Shown: positions 25,971 to 36,932, counted from the stretch's first letter. The stretch is DNA of 64,000 bases from an uncultured Gammaproteobacteria bacterium (GCA_937899415.1 CALBPI010000062.1:1-64000); one strand, 5' to 3'. A program made the numbers and translations. Notes: generated by a model not told the origin, from the letters alone.

Positions 25971-26984
25971 TCAGTCCCGCCAGTAGGCGCCGGGGTCGCG
26001 CGCCGCAATGCGGCGTTCCCAGTTGAGGCTCGATGTCACGATGGCGTCAAGGCTGTCGAGCTGTGGCGACCAACCGAGCACGTCGCGGATACGATCGGCG
26101 CGGGCCACGAGCGACGGCGGATCGCCCGCCCGGCGCGGTGCGTCCTGAACGCTCAGGGGTGCGCCGTGTGCGGCTTCGACGGCGGCGATGAGTTCGCGCA
26201 CGCTGTAGCCGTGACCGTAGCCACAATTGAGCGTGACGGAGTCGCCGCCGGCGCGCAGGTAGTCGAGCGCGTCGAGATGGGCCGAGGCCAGGTCCTCGAC
26301 GTGAATGTAGTCACGCACGCCCGTGCCGTCGGGCGTATCGAAGTCGGTCCCAAAAACAAACAGCTGGTCGCGACGGCCCGTAGCCACTTCGCAAGCGACC
26401 TTCGTGAGCAACGTGGCGCGCGGCGTGGACTGGCCGATGCGACCGCCCGGGTCTGAGCCTGCGACGTTGAAGTAACGCAGCGCCACGTGACTGGGCCCGC
26501 CGGCGAAGGCCAGGTCGCGGAGCATCCACTCCGTCATGAGTTTGGAGCTGCCGTAGGGATTAATGGGTCGCGTCGCCGATTCCTCTCCGGCCACGCCACC
26601 CTCGGGGATGCCGTATACGGCGGCTGTCGACGAGAACACCACGTGACGCACGCCGTGCGCCTGCGCCGCGTCCATGAGCGCCAACGTGTTGGCCGTGTTG
26701 TTACGGTAGTACTGGAGCGGGTTTTCAACGGACTCGGGCACGATCGTCGCGGCCGCGAAGTGCATGATCGTATCGATGTCGCTGCGCTCTAAGATGGCGT
26801 TGAGTGTCGTTGTGTCACCCGTGTCGCCGACAACCAGTTCGCCGTGCGTGACCGCGGCCTCAAAGCCTGTCGATAGGTTGTCGAGGGTAATGGTTGGCTC
26901 ACCGCGCGCGCCGAGCTGGCGCACAACGTGGCTGCCGATGTAACCGGCGCCGCCTGTGACGAGAATGCGCGCTTTTTCCGACAT
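25971..26984 (-). CDS. galE: UDP-glucose 4-epimerase
   Basis: ARILVTGGAGYIGSHVVRQLGARGEPTITLDNLSTGFEAAV. Confidence 0.93.
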   Translation of the reverse strand: MSEKARILVTGGAGYIGSHVVRQLGARGEPTITLDNLSTGFEAAVTHGELVVGDTGDTTTLNAILERSDIDTIMHFAAATIVPESVENPLQYYRNNTANTLALMDAAQAHGVRHVVFSSTAAVYGIPEGGVAGEESATRPINPYGSSKLMTEWMLRDLAFAGGPSHVALRYFNVAGSDPGGRIGQSTPRATLLTKVACEVATGRRDQLFVFGTDFDTPDGTGVRDYIHVEDLASAHLDALDYLRAGGDSVTLNCGYGHGYSVRELIAAVEAAHGAPLSVQDAPRRAGDPPSLVARADRIRDVLGWSPQLDSLDAIVTSSLNWERRIAARDPGAYWRD

Positions 26985-27196
26985 GTACCGCTTCCTGCAC
27001 GCGGCGGAAGCCGCGAAACGCCTGAATTCAGGCGCAAGATAATACCAGCGTCAAGTCGAACAACCGTCTACCCAGTCGCAATTTTGCGACTGTTTTGTGG
27101 TCTATGTCACTGGTTCATGTATTCCCTGCGGGCTACCCTGTGCGCCATTCAGTCGGGTACCGCATGTAGCACCCCGTCGGTAAGGAGACGTATCGA

Positions 27197-29188
27197 ATGT
27201 CCTTGGCAACCCCCGAACTCGCATTTCGGCAGCGTGTGCAACGCGCCGTTCTCGTCCTGGCCGCAGCCACGCTTGCGGCCTGCGGCGGGGGTGGTGGTGG
27301 TAGTGCACCGCCGCCACCGCCCGTCAACACGGCGCCCTCGGTTAACGCCGGCGGTGATCAGAACGTTGAGCAAAACAGCTCCGTCACGCTCACGGGTTCG
27401 GCCACCGATGACGGCGGTGCCGCCGGCTTGTCATTCTCATGGAGCCAGACAGGCGGGCCCTCGGTCACGCTCGTGGGTGGCGACACAGCGACCGCCAGCT
27501 TTACCGCACCGGCCACGACCGACTTCGTCGTCCTCCAATTCCAGCTCACTGTCAGTGACGGTTCCTTGAATTCGAGCGACACGGTGGGCGTGACTGTCTT
27601 TGATGACACGAGTACGCCCACAGTACTCGGCTCCGTAACGTATGAGTTCGTGCCGGGCTCGGCCGCGGGCCTGAATTACAACGCCACCGAAACGCGCCCC
27701 GTACGCGCGGCGACCGTTCAGGTCATCGATCAGGCCAGCAGCACCGTGCTCGCCGAGGATGTGCTCGACACGCAAGGCCAGTTCTCGCTGGACGTGCCCG
27801 CCAACACGGATGTGTTCGTGCGCGTACGCGCCGAGCTCAAACTGACGGGACAGCCCGGCTGGGACGTCGAGGTGCGTGATAACACCTCATCGACGAGCCT
27901 GCCACTCGAAGAGCGCCCGCTCTACGTGCTCGACGGCCAACCCTTCAACACGGGTACGGGGCCACAGAACATTACGCTCGCAGCGCGCACGGGCTGGGGT
28001 GGTTCGAGTTACACCGGCATTCGCTCGGCAGCGCCGTTTGCCATTCTCGATGCCATATATAAAGCCATCGAACTTGTGGTGGCAGTCGATCCCGATGCGG
28101 AGGTCGCGCCACTCGACGCGTACTGGTGTGTCATCTACTCCTCGGCCGGTACGACGGGGTGCTGTATAGCGACCGGTGAAATCGGTACCTCGTTCTACCG
28201 CGGAGACCTCGACTCGCTGTTCCTGCTCGGCCAGGCCAACGATGACACCGAAGAATTCGACAGCCATGTCGTCACGCACGAATGGGGTCATTATTTCGAA
28301 GACAACTTTGCGCGTTCCGACAGCATCGGTGGCTCGCACTCGCTGAACCAGCGGCTCGACCCGCGTCTCGCCTTCGGCGAAGGCTGGGGTAACGCCGTGG
28401 CCGGCATGATCCTCGGTGACCCGCTGTACTACGACACCTCAGGCAGTCAGCAGGATGCAGGCTTCAATTTCAGTGTCGACGACAACGCGGCCAGCGCATC
28501 GAACCGCGGCTTCTACAGCGAGCGCAGCGTACAGGCGATTCTCTACGACCTGTTTGACGCCGCCGACGACACGGGCGACACCGTGAACATCGGCTTCAAC
28601 TCGATTTACGAGGTGCTCGTCAACGAGCAGGCCAACGGCGTCCCCTTTACAACGATTTACCCGTTCCTCGAGGCCATCCGCGCCCGTGAGCCGGCTGCAG
28701 TGCCTGCGATCAACACGCTGGTGGCGCAGCAGCGCATCAAGTTCGACGCGGACGCCTACGGTACGGGTGAAACGGACGACGCCAGTGGCGGCGTGAATGT
28801 GCTGCCGATCTACACGGAAGTCACTGTGGGCGGCCCGGCCGTGAACATCTGCTCGAGCAACCGTTACGATCCCAACGAAGACGGCAACAAGCTCGGCATC
28901 CGTCGCTTTGCACGCTTTAACGTGCCGGCAGCGGGCAGCTACACGATCCAGGCCACGACGACCAATCCGCCGGCAGCAGGTCAGAGCGACCCCGACATCG
29001 CCGTGTTCCAGGTTGGATTTATCACCGCTGGGTTCAGCCCCGTGGCGGACAGCGAAACGCTGGTGACCAACCTTGCGGCGGGTGAGCATGTCCTCGAGAT
29101 TTACGAGTACTCATACCTGCGCGGCGACGTCCCGGCGATCAGCCAGCCTGACGACAACACCTGCTTCGATCTCACGATCAGCCCCTGA
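27197..29188 (+). CDS. PKD-domain lipoprotein with zincin-like HEWGH motif (putative metallopeptidase)
   Basis: Lipobox TLAACGGGGGG; NTAPSVNAGGDQNVEQNSSVTLTGSATDDGG (PKD/REJ-like); DSHVVTHEWGHYFEDNFARSD. Confidence 0.75.
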   Translation: MSLATPELAFRQRVQRAVLVLAAATLAACGGGGGGSAPPPPPVNTAPSVNAGGDQNVEQNSSVTLTGSATDDGGAAGLSFSWSQTGGPSVTLVGGDTATASFTAPATTDFVVLQFQLTVSDGSLNSSDTVGVTVFDDTSTPTVLGSVTYEFVPGSAAGLNYNATETRPVRAATVQVIDQASSTVLAEDVLDTQGQFSLDVPANTDVFVRVRAELKLTGQPGWDVEVRDNTSSTSLPLEERPLYVLDGQPFNTGTGPQNITLAARTGWGGSSYTGIRSAAPFAILDAIYKAIELVVAVDPDAEVAPLDAYWCVIYSSAGTTGCCIATGEIGTSFYRGDLDSLFLLGQANDDTEEFDSHVVTHEWGHYFEDNFARSDSIGGSHSLNQRLDPRLAFGEGWGNAVAGMILGDPLYYDTSGSQQDAGFNFSVDDNAASASNRGFYSERSVQAILYDLFDAADDTGDTVNIGFNSIYEVLVNEQANGVPFTTIYPFLEAIRAREPAAVPAINTLVAQQRIKFDADAYGTGETDDASGGVNVLPIYTEVTVGGPAVNICSSNRYDPNEDGNKLGIRRFARFNVPAAGSYTIQATTTNPPAAGQSDPDIAVFQVGFITAGFSPVADSETLVTNLAAGEHVLEIYEYSYLRGDVPAISQPDDNTCFDLTISP

Positions 29189-29205
29189 CACGAGGCACCA
29201 CGAAC

Positions 29206-29781
29206 ATGAATCGCATTGCTATTACCCTGACCCTGAGTGCGTCGCTCGTGGCCTGCGGCGGTGAGCCGCCCGCGACGACGACAGAAGCACCGACGGTCGC
29301 CGAGATTTCGAGCAAGCGCCTGCCCGGCGACTCGCCCGGAAAACCGACGGTGCCTGTCTTCATGGCTTACGAGTTTCTGCAGACGCCTGCCGTTGGTGAA
29401 CCGCTGACGGTGCGGGTCGAGCTGACGGGAGCGACGACCGTCGCCGCGAGCGGCATGCGTATCGCCACGCGCGGTGCATTGACGCTCGGCAAGAACACGA
29501 CAGAGCAAATGCCGCTTAAGGCCGACGCGTCGAGCAGCACCGGTGTCATGACCCAGGACATCGTCGTGACGCCGTCAGACACGGGTCGCAGTTACGTTGG
29601 TATCCAGGTGAACGGTCTCTGGGAAGGCCAGCCGTTTACCAAGGCCATGTCGATCCCCGTGCAGGTTGGTGAGGGCGGTCCGAGCCTCGAAACCAATGGC
29701 GTCATTATCGATGACGGGGTGGAGGTCTTGTCCTCGATGCCCGCGGATCAGCAGCTCGAGACGGGCGATAGCACCCGCTAG
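29206..29781 (+). CDS. Hypothetical lipoprotein
   Basis: SASLVACGGEPP lipobox; follows the PKD lipoprotein directly. Confidence 0.65.
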   Translation: MNRIAITLTLSASLVACGGEPPATTTEAPTVAEISSKRLPGDSPGKPTVPVFMAYEFLQTPAVGEPLTVRVELTGATTVAASGMRIATRGALTLGKNTTEQMPLKADASSSTGVMTQDIVVTPSDTGRSYVGIQVNGLWEGQPFTKAMSIPVQVGEGGPSLETNGVIIDDGVEVLSSMPADQQLETGDSTR

Positions 29782-29812
29782 CCCCTAATCCAAACTCAGC
29801 TTCGGCCGCAAG

Positions 29813-29849
29813 AAGCGCGCCCAGGGCATTGACCGGGCGCGCTTTTTTT
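29813..29849 (+). terminator. Rho-independent terminator
   Basis: AGCGCGCCC-N12-GGGCGCGCTTTTTTT. Confidence 0.85.
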
Positions 29850-30078
29850 AGGGGCAGGCCTGGTCTCGGGAAATTTTTCCCACTCTCTGCCCAAAACTGG
29901 AACTGCATCACAGCAGCGGTGCCGGGTTCGCAGTACTTTCTGGCGACACACTGCGCGCATCGGGATTCGCGCGCAGAGCGGCTGGCCACAGCATGCACGG
30001 TCCGGATGCCGTGTGGGCCCGCCACGTCACCGAGCAGGCGCCAGGGAGGTTTGCGTCTGGACGGTCGCAGGGCAGGGC

Positions 30079-33000
30079 ATGATGCACCCGATTCTGAAAG
30101 CGCAGTTATCCGAGGCGACGCGGGGCGAAGGCACCACGTCGAGCCTTGATATTGGCCGGCTCATCGAGCTGGTCGGTGCGTTCTATGAGTCGCTCGACGG
30201 CGGCGACCTGCCCCTCGATGACGTGCTGGCGGCCTCGACGCTCGTGCTCGACCGCAGTGCCGCCGTTAGCGTCACACCCCAGCCCGCGCCACCGGCGCTG
30301 TCCCCGACCGATACCACGATGGCCGTCTCCATGGCCTCGAACTCCGGTATCCGCGCGCGCTTCTCTGGCATCCACCTCGACGACCTGCGTACCGTGCTCG
30401 ACAGCATCGCGGACATGGTGCTGACCGTCGACACCGAGGGGCTGATCCAGTTTTCCAACCGCGTGGCGGTGAAGTTCTTTGCACCCGATCAGCGCTCGCT
30501 GGCCGGGCGCGCGCTCAGCGAATTCCTCCCGATGTCGCAGGGCGCCGAGGTCGGTGCGTTCCTGGATCCATTTGTGGCAGAGCTGGATCGCACCAACCCC
30601 GATCTCATTGGCGGCGAGATTTCGGGCTGTCACATCGACGGTCGCGCCTACCGTATCGAACTGACGGCCAGCCGCATGTCTGCGCTGGGCGCCGGCGAAT
30701 ACGTCATCTGCATGCGTGACGTGTCTGCACGTGCTGCGGCGGCCGCCGCGCTGCGCGAAAACGAAGAACGCTACCGCGCACTCGTCGAGCACGCGCCCGA
30801 GGCCATCCTTGTGTTCGATGCGGGCTCTAACCAGTTCATCGACGCCAACGATCATGCATCGACGCTGTTCAACCTGCCGCGGAAACGTTTGCTCGCGAGC
30901 GGGTTCTTTGGTTTGCGCGACGTCTCCAATGGCGTCGAAACCAGCGCCGAACAAAAACGTATTGAGACCTTCCTGCAGCGTGCGCTGCAGGGCGGCCAAC
31001 CCACGTTCGAGTGGATCTACCACAGCCGTGGCGGTGTCGAGTTGCCTTGCGAGGTGCGCTTGAGTCGCATGCCGGCCGAAGACCGAGATCTCGTACGCGT
31101 CAGCGTCAACTCGATTGCGGGACGCAAGCGCCGCGAGCTCGTCGACTACTCAGAGAAGAAGCTGCTGGAGATGATCGCCTCGGGCGTGTCCTTCAAGAAA
31201 GTCATGCGAGCGCTGTGCCGCACGGCGGAACGTGTGGTTGGCAACTGTCGGGCCAGCATCATGCTCGTCGACGTCAACCGTTCCGACCTCTTGCTGCACA
31301 GTGCGCCGGCGTTTGGCGATGCTGATCTCAAGGCCATTCGCCGACTGCCGCTCGACGAGCCACGACTAAGCTGTGGCGTCGCGATTGCCACGGGCAAGCC
31401 CGCGATCACGCCCGATGTCTTCGCGCACCGCGCGTGGTCCGAGCACCACTTTCTGGCGCGTCGCCTGGGCTTTGTGAGCGCCTGGTCCTTTCCCGTGACG
31501 GGCGTGGACACGGGTGCTGCGGCGACTATCGACGTGTACTTCGAAGAAAAGCGCGAGCCGACCACCGACGAGCTTGATTGGCTCGGCAGCCTGTCCCGCC
31601 TCGCGGGCATTGCGATCGGCCGCGAGCGCAACCGTGCGGCGCTGTCGCAGAGCGAGGGGCGGTTCCGCGGCCTGTTCGAGAATGTCGTGGAAGGCGTCTA
31701 CATTGCCAGTACGGACGGGCGCATCATCTCGGCCAACCCCGCGCTTGTGGCTATGCTCGGCTATGCAGATGAGGACGACCTCATCGAGAATGCGCGGCGT
31801 AAGACCGCTTACGCCAATAAGCAGGATGCGCAGTTTTTCGAACGCGGTATCGAGGACGAGGGTGAGGTGCGGGGCTTCGAGGCGATCATGCTGCGCCGCG
31901 ATGGCACCCCCATCGAGGTCATCGAAAACGCGCGTGCGGTTGACTACGCCAACGGCGAGCGCTGCATCGAGGGCACGATTTCCGATATCACCGAGCGCAA
32001 GCAGGCCGAGCGTCGCATCTTTGCTGAAAAGGAGCGCGCGGAGGTCACGCTGAAGTCGATCGGTGACGGCGTCATCACGACCGATGCCGAGGGCCGCATC
32101 GAGTATCTGAATCCCGTCGCCGAAGACCTGACGGGCTGGACACTGCGTGCCGTACACGGCGAACCCGTCGAGGACCTGCTGACCCTGATCAACGAGCACT
32201 CGCGCGAGATGGTCGATAACCCCATCACCCGTTGCCTGAACGAAGGCCGGGTCATCACGATGTCGGGCCCGACTTTGCTCATCGATCGGTCGGGCCAGGA
32301 AATCGCGATTCAGAATTCCACGGCGCCGATTCGGGACCGCAAGGGCCACACGGTGGGTTCGGTCATGGTGTTCCACGACGTGAGCGCCGAAGGCCGACTC
32401 TCGCGCAAGCTGTCTTACCAGGCGACGCACGACGCCCTGACGGGCTTCATCAACCGTCAGGAGTTCGAGAACGTGCTGGAGCGCGCCATCGCGCGCCGGC
32501 GTACGAATCCGACACATCAGTACGCGCTGCTCTACATTGATATCGATCAGTTCAAGATCGTTAACGACACCTTTGGACACACGGCAGGCGACGAACTCAT
32601 TCGCCAGATCTCGGCCTGCCTGCAAACCTCCATACACATCAATGACACCGTGGCGCGACTCGGTGGCGATGAGTTTGGTTTGCTGCTTTCAAATTGCGAC
32701 GCCGACCGCGCGACCGATATCGCGGAGGTCATTCGCGCCACGGTGGAAGGCTACCGTTTCGAGTGGCAGCACCACGTGCAGGCGGTCACCGCGAGTATCG
32801 GGATCGTCATGCTCGACCGTGACAATGCCACGGTGGGTGCGCTGCTCAGCGCGGCCGACGTTGCCTGCTTTGCCGCCAAGGACATGGGGCGCAACCGCTT
32901 CCACCTTTACCGCGAGGGCGATGCGGGTGTGCGCCACCAGGAGATGCACTGGCTGAATCGCATCAACCGGGCCCTCGAGGAGTCACGCTTCGAGCTCTAC

Positions 33001-33729
33001 TTCCAGCCCATCGCACACACAGTGGCACCCGAGGATGGCCCTGATTGCACGCATTACGAGCTGCTGCTGCGGATGATCGACGAGGACGGCAACGTCATCC
33101 CGCCAGGCACCTTCATTGCGGCAGCGGAGCGCTATGACCGCATGCAGGCGCTGGATCGATGGGTGGTGGCTGAGGCGCTCGCGCACGCCGATCAGGGCGA
33201 CCCCGAACAGCAGGCGGCCTACACCTTGTCGATCAACCTGTCTGGCAATTCGTTGTCCGACGATCGTTTCCTCGAGTACATCAAGGACCTGTTGGCCGAG
33301 ACGCCGCTCTGCAAAGGCGGGGTCTGCTTCGAGATCACCGAGACAGCGGCTATCGCCAATCTCAATCGCGTTCGCCATTTCATGTCCGAGCTCAAGAAGC
33401 TCGGCTGCCTGTTCTCACTCGATGATTTCGGCAGCGGTCTGTCATCGTTCGCCTACCTCAAGAATCTTCCCGTCGATTTCCTCAAGGTCGACGGCGCCTT
33501 CATCAAGAATGTCGCTCGTGATGATGTCGACCAGAGCATGGTGGCGGCCATTCAGCAGGTGGCCCAGGCCATGGGCATTCGCGCCGTGGCGGAGCACGTC
33601 GAGGACGAGGCCACTCGGGTTCGGCTGGCCGAGATCGGTGTGCCGCTCGTGCAGGGCTTCCACATCGCGAGACCTGCGCCCGTGCGCCGGTTCTCGCCCT
33701 GGTCCGCCGAGGCATCGCGTCGCGCTTGA
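30079..33729 (+). CDS. Multi-PAS/GAF GGDEF-EAL c-di-GMP signalling protein
   Basis: DALTGFINRQEFENVL, VARLGGDEFGLLLS, EAL region FELYFQPIA...YELLLRM...DDFGSGLSSFAYLKNLPVDFLKVDGAFI. Confidence 0.93.
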   Translation: MMHPILKAQLSEATRGEGTTSSLDIGRLIELVGAFYESLDGGDLPLDDVLAASTLVLDRSAAVSVTPQPAPPALSPTDTTMAVSMASNSGIRARFSGIHLDDLRTVLDSIADMVLTVDTEGLIQFSNRVAVKFFAPDQRSLAGRALSEFLPMSQGAEVGAFLDPFVAELDRTNPDLIGGEISGCHIDGRAYRIELTASRMSALGAGEYVICMRDVSARAAAAAALRENEERYRALVEHAPEAILVFDAGSNQFIDANDHASTLFNLPRKRLLASGFFGLRDVSNGVETSAEQKRIETFLQRALQGGQPTFEWIYHSRGGVELPCEVRLSRMPAEDRDLVRVSVNSIAGRKRRELVDYSEKKLLEMIASGVSFKKVMRALCRTAERVVGNCRASIMLVDVNRSDLLLHSAPAFGDADLKAIRRLPLDEPRLSCGVAIATGKPAITPDVFAHRAWSEHHFLARRLGFVSAWSFPVTGVDTGAAATIDVYFEEKREPTTDELDWLGSLSRLAGIAIGRERNRAALSQSEGRFRGLFENVVEGVYIASTDGRIISANPALVAMLGYADEDDLIENARRKTAYANKQDAQFFERGIEDEGEVRGFEAIMLRRDGTPIEVIENARAVDYANGERCIEGTISDITERKQAERRIFAEKERAEVTLKSIGDGVITTDAEGRIEYLNPVAEDLTGWTLRAVHGEPVEDLLTLINEHSREMVDNPITRCLNEGRVITMSGPTLLIDRSGQEIAIQNSTAPIRDRKGHTVGSVMVFHDVSAEGRLSRKLSYQATHDALTGFINRQEFENVLERAIARRRTNPTHQYALLYIDIDQFKIVNDTFGHTAGDELIRQISACLQTSIHINDTVARLGGDEFGLLLSNCDADRATDIAEVIRATVEGYRFEWQHHVQAVTASIGIVMLDRDNATVGALLSAADVACFAAKDMGRNRFHLYREGDAGVRHQEMHWLNRINRALEESRFELYFQPIAHTVAPEDGPDCTHYELLLRMIDEDGNVIPPGTFIAAAERYDRMQALDRWVVAEALAHADQGDPEQQAAYTLSINLSGNSLSDDRFLEYIKDLLAETPLCKGGVCFEITETAAIANLNRVRHFMSELKKLGCLFSLDDFGSGLSSFAYLKNLPVDFLKVDGAFIKNVARDDVDQSMVAAIQQVAQAMGIRAVAEHVEDEATRVRLAEIGVPLVQGFHIARPAPVRRFSPWSAEASRRA

Positions 33730-33797
33730 GCCCAAGTCCCAGTGCGATAGACTGGGGGCATGAACCTGTTTGACGCGCGCCGCGCCCAATAACGCGT

Positions 33798-34679
33798 ATG
33801 GCGCCAGCATTGCTCGGACCCAACGAGCCGCCGCCTTACGAAATCCTTAACGCAGACGCGACGCGCCCGCTCCTGCTCGTATGCGAGCACGCGAGTCGGC
33901 GGGTGCCTGACCAGCTTCACGGCGCCTACCCCGAGATGCTGCTCGACACGCACTACGGCTGCGACATCGGCACCGAGCCGCTGGTCCGGCAGCTGGCCGA
34001 GTCGCTCGGAGCCCGCGCCGTCATCGCCCGTTACTCGCGCATCGTCATCGACTGCAATCGCCGGCTCGACGATCCCACGTTGCTGCTGGCCGACACCGAT
34101 CTCGGTCCGGTGGCGGCAAATAGCGACCTCAGTGACGCGGAACTCAAGGCGCGCGTTGACGACATCTACGTACCCTTCCACGCCGCGGTTGCGCGTGAGT
34201 TGCGCGAGCTGTCGTCAGGCTTGTCGTCACCCGTCTACGTGGCCATCCACAGCTTCACGCCCGAGCTTACGGGGTCAGCGCGCCCCTGGGACATGGGCGT
34301 GATGTGGGATGCCGATCCACGTCTGGCGCAGCGCTTGCACGAGTCGCTGCACCAGGAGCCCGGACTACTGATTGGCGACAACGAACCGTATTCCGGCAAG
34401 TACGCAGCTGATTTTTCGGTCGACTTTCATGCCGAACGCGCCGGGCTGGCCAACGTGGCCATAGAGATTCGCCAGGACCACCTGCGCACAGCGGCCGGCG
34501 TATCGGCCTGGGCGGTTCGACTGGCCACGGCGCTCGACGAACTCGCGCGTGCGCCAGATCTGGCGCACCCGTTGGCCGCGCGGCCCGCGACCGACTTTGA
34601 AAAGGAAGCGGGGCTTATCGCCGCCGCGGATCAGGCACGTGTGGGGGCGCACGAAGGGGGATCACGCTATGGCGGTTAA
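33798..34679 (+). CDS. N-formylglutamate amidohydrolase family protein
   Basis: LLVCEHASRRVPDQL...ARYSRIVIDCNRRLDDPTLL...VAIHSFTP. Confidence 0.88.
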   Translation: MAPALLGPNEPPPYEILNADATRPLLLVCEHASRRVPDQLHGAYPEMLLDTHYGCDIGTEPLVRQLAESLGARAVIARYSRIVIDCNRRLDDPTLLLADTDLGPVAANSDLSDAELKARVDDIYVPFHAAVARELRELSSGLSSPVYVAIHSFTPELTGSARPWDMGVMWDADPRLAQRLHESLHQEPGLLIGDNEPYSGKYAADFSVDFHAERAGLANVAIEIRQDHLRTAAGVSAWAVRLATALDELARAPDLAHPLAARPATDFEKEAGLIAAADQARVGAHEGGSRYGG

Positions 34680-35811
34680 GGCACCGACGTTCACGATGGG
34701 GATCGAGGAGGAGTACCTGCTCGTCGATGCAACGACCGGCGAGCTGGCATCGGAGCCGCCTGCTGCGATGCTCGAGGAGTGCCAGAAGGCCGGCGAAGGC
34801 CAGGTCAGCCCCGAGTTCATGCAGTCTCAGATCGAGATCGGCACGCGCGTGTGCAAGAACATCACCGAGGCGCGCGAGGACCTGGCCCGGTTGCGCAACC
34901 TCGTGATCGATACGGCTGCCGAGCACGGCCTCGCGCCCATTGCCGCCTCGACGCATCCCACCGCGCAATGGTGGGCGCAAAAGCCGACCGAGAAACTGCG
35001 CTACCAGGCGCTGGCCGCTGAAATGCAGACCCCCGGTCGTCGTCTCATCATCTGCGGCATGCACGTGCACGTCGGCGTTGAGGACGATGCCGTGCGCATC
35101 GACATGATGAATCAGATGAGCTACTTCCTGCCGCACCTGCTGGCGCTGTCGACCTCATCGCCGTTCTGGGACCGCCGCAACACGGGGCTCAAGTCCTACC
35201 GCCTGACCGTCTTCGACGCATTGCCCCGTACCGGCATTCCAGAACGCTTCGCGAGCTACGCCGAGTTCAGTCGCCACATTGAGATCCTGCGCCGCGCCGG
35301 ACTCATCGAAGACGCCACCAAGATCTGGTGGGATCAGCGCCCGAGCATTCGCTACCCCACACTCGAAACCCGCGTCATGGACGTGGCCACGCTGCTCGAT
35401 GACGCACTGGCGTTGGCCGCGCTCATCGTGTGCCTCATGCGTATGTTCTGGCGCCTGCGCACGCACAATCAGCGCTGGCGCATCTACACGCCTATGCTCA
35501 TCAACGAAAACCGCTGGCGTGCGATTCGATACGGCTTCGATGCCGGCATGGTCGATCTCGCCAAGGGCGACGTCATTCCGTTCTCGGAACTGCTCGAGGA
35601 AATCATCGAGCTTGTCGCCGAAGACGCCGACGCGCTGGGCTGCACCAACGAGATCCTCTCGCTCAGAAACATCCTCGAGCGCGGCAGCAGTTCGCACCGC
35701 CAGGTGGCCTGCTACGAGCAGGCGATTGCCCAGGGCAAGAGCGAGGACGATGCGCTCACGGCCGTTGTGCGTCAGCTCATCAACGAGACCGCAGCGCACC
35801 GCCAGATCTAA
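34669..35811 (+). CDS. Carboxylate-amine ligase (YbdK/GCS2 family)
   Basis: TFTMGIEEEYLLVD; ICGMHVHVGVED. Confidence 0.9.
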   Translation: MAVKAPTFTMGIEEEYLLVDATTGELASEPPAAMLEECQKAGEGQVSPEFMQSQIEIGTRVCKNITEAREDLARLRNLVIDTAAEHGLAPIAASTHPTAQWWAQKPTEKLRYQALAAEMQTPGRRLIICGMHVHVGVEDDAVRIDMMNQMSYFLPHLLALSTSSPFWDRRNTGLKSYRLTVFDALPRTGIPERFASYAEFSRHIEILRRAGLIEDATKIWWDQRPSIRYPTLETRVMDVATLLDDALALAALIVCLMRMFWRLRTHNQRWRIYTPMLINENRWRAIRYGFDAGMVDLAKGDVIPFSELLEEIIELVAEDADALGCTNEILSLRNILERGSSSHRQVACYEQAIAQGKSEDDALTAVVRQLINETAAHRQI

Positions 35812-35888
35812 GCCGGGTAGAGCGGCAGTCGAGGCCGTTTTCTGCGATAATTGCGGGCTACCTGACACCTGGCGGAGGTAGGTGCCCC

Positions 35889-36932
35889 ATGGCCCTTCTA
35901 CTTGAAAAACATGACATTCAGGCGATCGTTGCCGAAGTGGGCCTCGCCGAGCTCATGGACCGCGTCATCGACCATCTCGCCGAGGATTTTGGTCGCTGGG
36001 AAGGCTTCGACAAGTCACCGCGCACGGCCAACCACTACCCGCACGGCGTTATCGAGCTCATGCCGATTTCCAATGAGGATTGGTACAGCTTCAAGTACGT
36101 CACGGGCCACCCGCGCAACCCGCTAGACGGCAAGCTGACGGTCGCCGCATTTGGTGCGCTGGCGGAGGCGTCCAGCGGCTACCCGGTCATGGTTTCGGAA
36201 ATGACGCTGCTGACGGCCATTCGAACGGCGGCGACGTCGGTGTTCGCAGCGCGGCTGCTCGCGCGTCCCGATTCGCGCACGATGGCGCTCATAGGCACCG
36301 GTTGCCAGGCCGAGTTCCAGTCCTACGCCTTCCATCACTCGTTTGGCATCGACACGGTGCGTTTCTATGATGTCGACCCCGACGCCTGCCGCAAGTTTGC
36401 GCGCAACATGGCGGGGCACCCGTTGCGCCTCGTGCGCTGCGATAGTATCGACGAGGCCTGCGAAGGTGCCGACATCGTGTCCACGGTTACGGCAGACAAA
36501 GCCAACCGCACGGTTGTCGGCCGCAAGCACCTCATACCCGGCCGCCATTTTAATGGTGTCGGCGGCGACTGCCCGGGCAAGACCGAGCTCGCGTCCGACA
36601 TGCTGGCCGACCTCAAGATCGCTGTGGAGTACGAACCGCAGTCTCGTATCGAGGGCGAGATTCAGGCGTTGCCGGCCGACACGCCCGTGACCGAACTCTG
36701 GCAGGTGCTCAACGGCACCGCACCCGTGCGTACGAGTGATGAGGACATGACCTTATTTGACTCGGTTGGCTTCGCCATCGAGGACTTCTCGGTGTTACGC
36801 TGCATCTATGGGATCGCCAATGACGGTGATTTCGGGCGTCGGTCGACGCTCGTGTTTGCGCCTGATGATCCCAAAGACCTGTACTCGGAGCTCGCAGTTC
36901 CGGCACTGCCAAAGCGCGTCGCTGCCATGTGA
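35889..36932 (+). CDS. Ornithine cyclodeaminase/mu-crystallin family protein
   Basis: GYPVMVSEMTLLTAIRTAATSVFAARLLARPDSRTMALIGTGCQAEFQ. Confidence 0.9.
   Translation: MALLLEKHDIQAIVAEVGLAELMDRVIDHLAEDFGRWEGFDKSPRTANHYPHGVIELMPISNEDWYSFKYVTGHPRNPLDGKLTVAAFGALAEASSGYPVMVSEMTLLTAIRTAATSVFAARLLARPDSRTMALIGTGCQAEFQSYAFHHSFGIDTVRFYDVDPDACRKFARNMAGHPLRLVRCDSIDEACEGADIVSTVTADKANRTVVGRKHLIPGRHFNGVGGDCPGKTELASDMLADLKIAVEYEPQSRIEGEIQALPADTPVTELWQVLNGTAPVRTSDEDMTLFDSVGFAIEDFSVLRCIYGIANDGDFGRRSTLVFAPDDPKDLYSELAVPALPKRVAAM

Noticed and set aside
31366-32637. 423-aa minus ORF opposite the GGDEF/EAL gene (similarly 37433-38632 and 56431-57870)
   Set aside because: Antisense shadow ORFs of strongly supported coding regions; no domain-like sequence.
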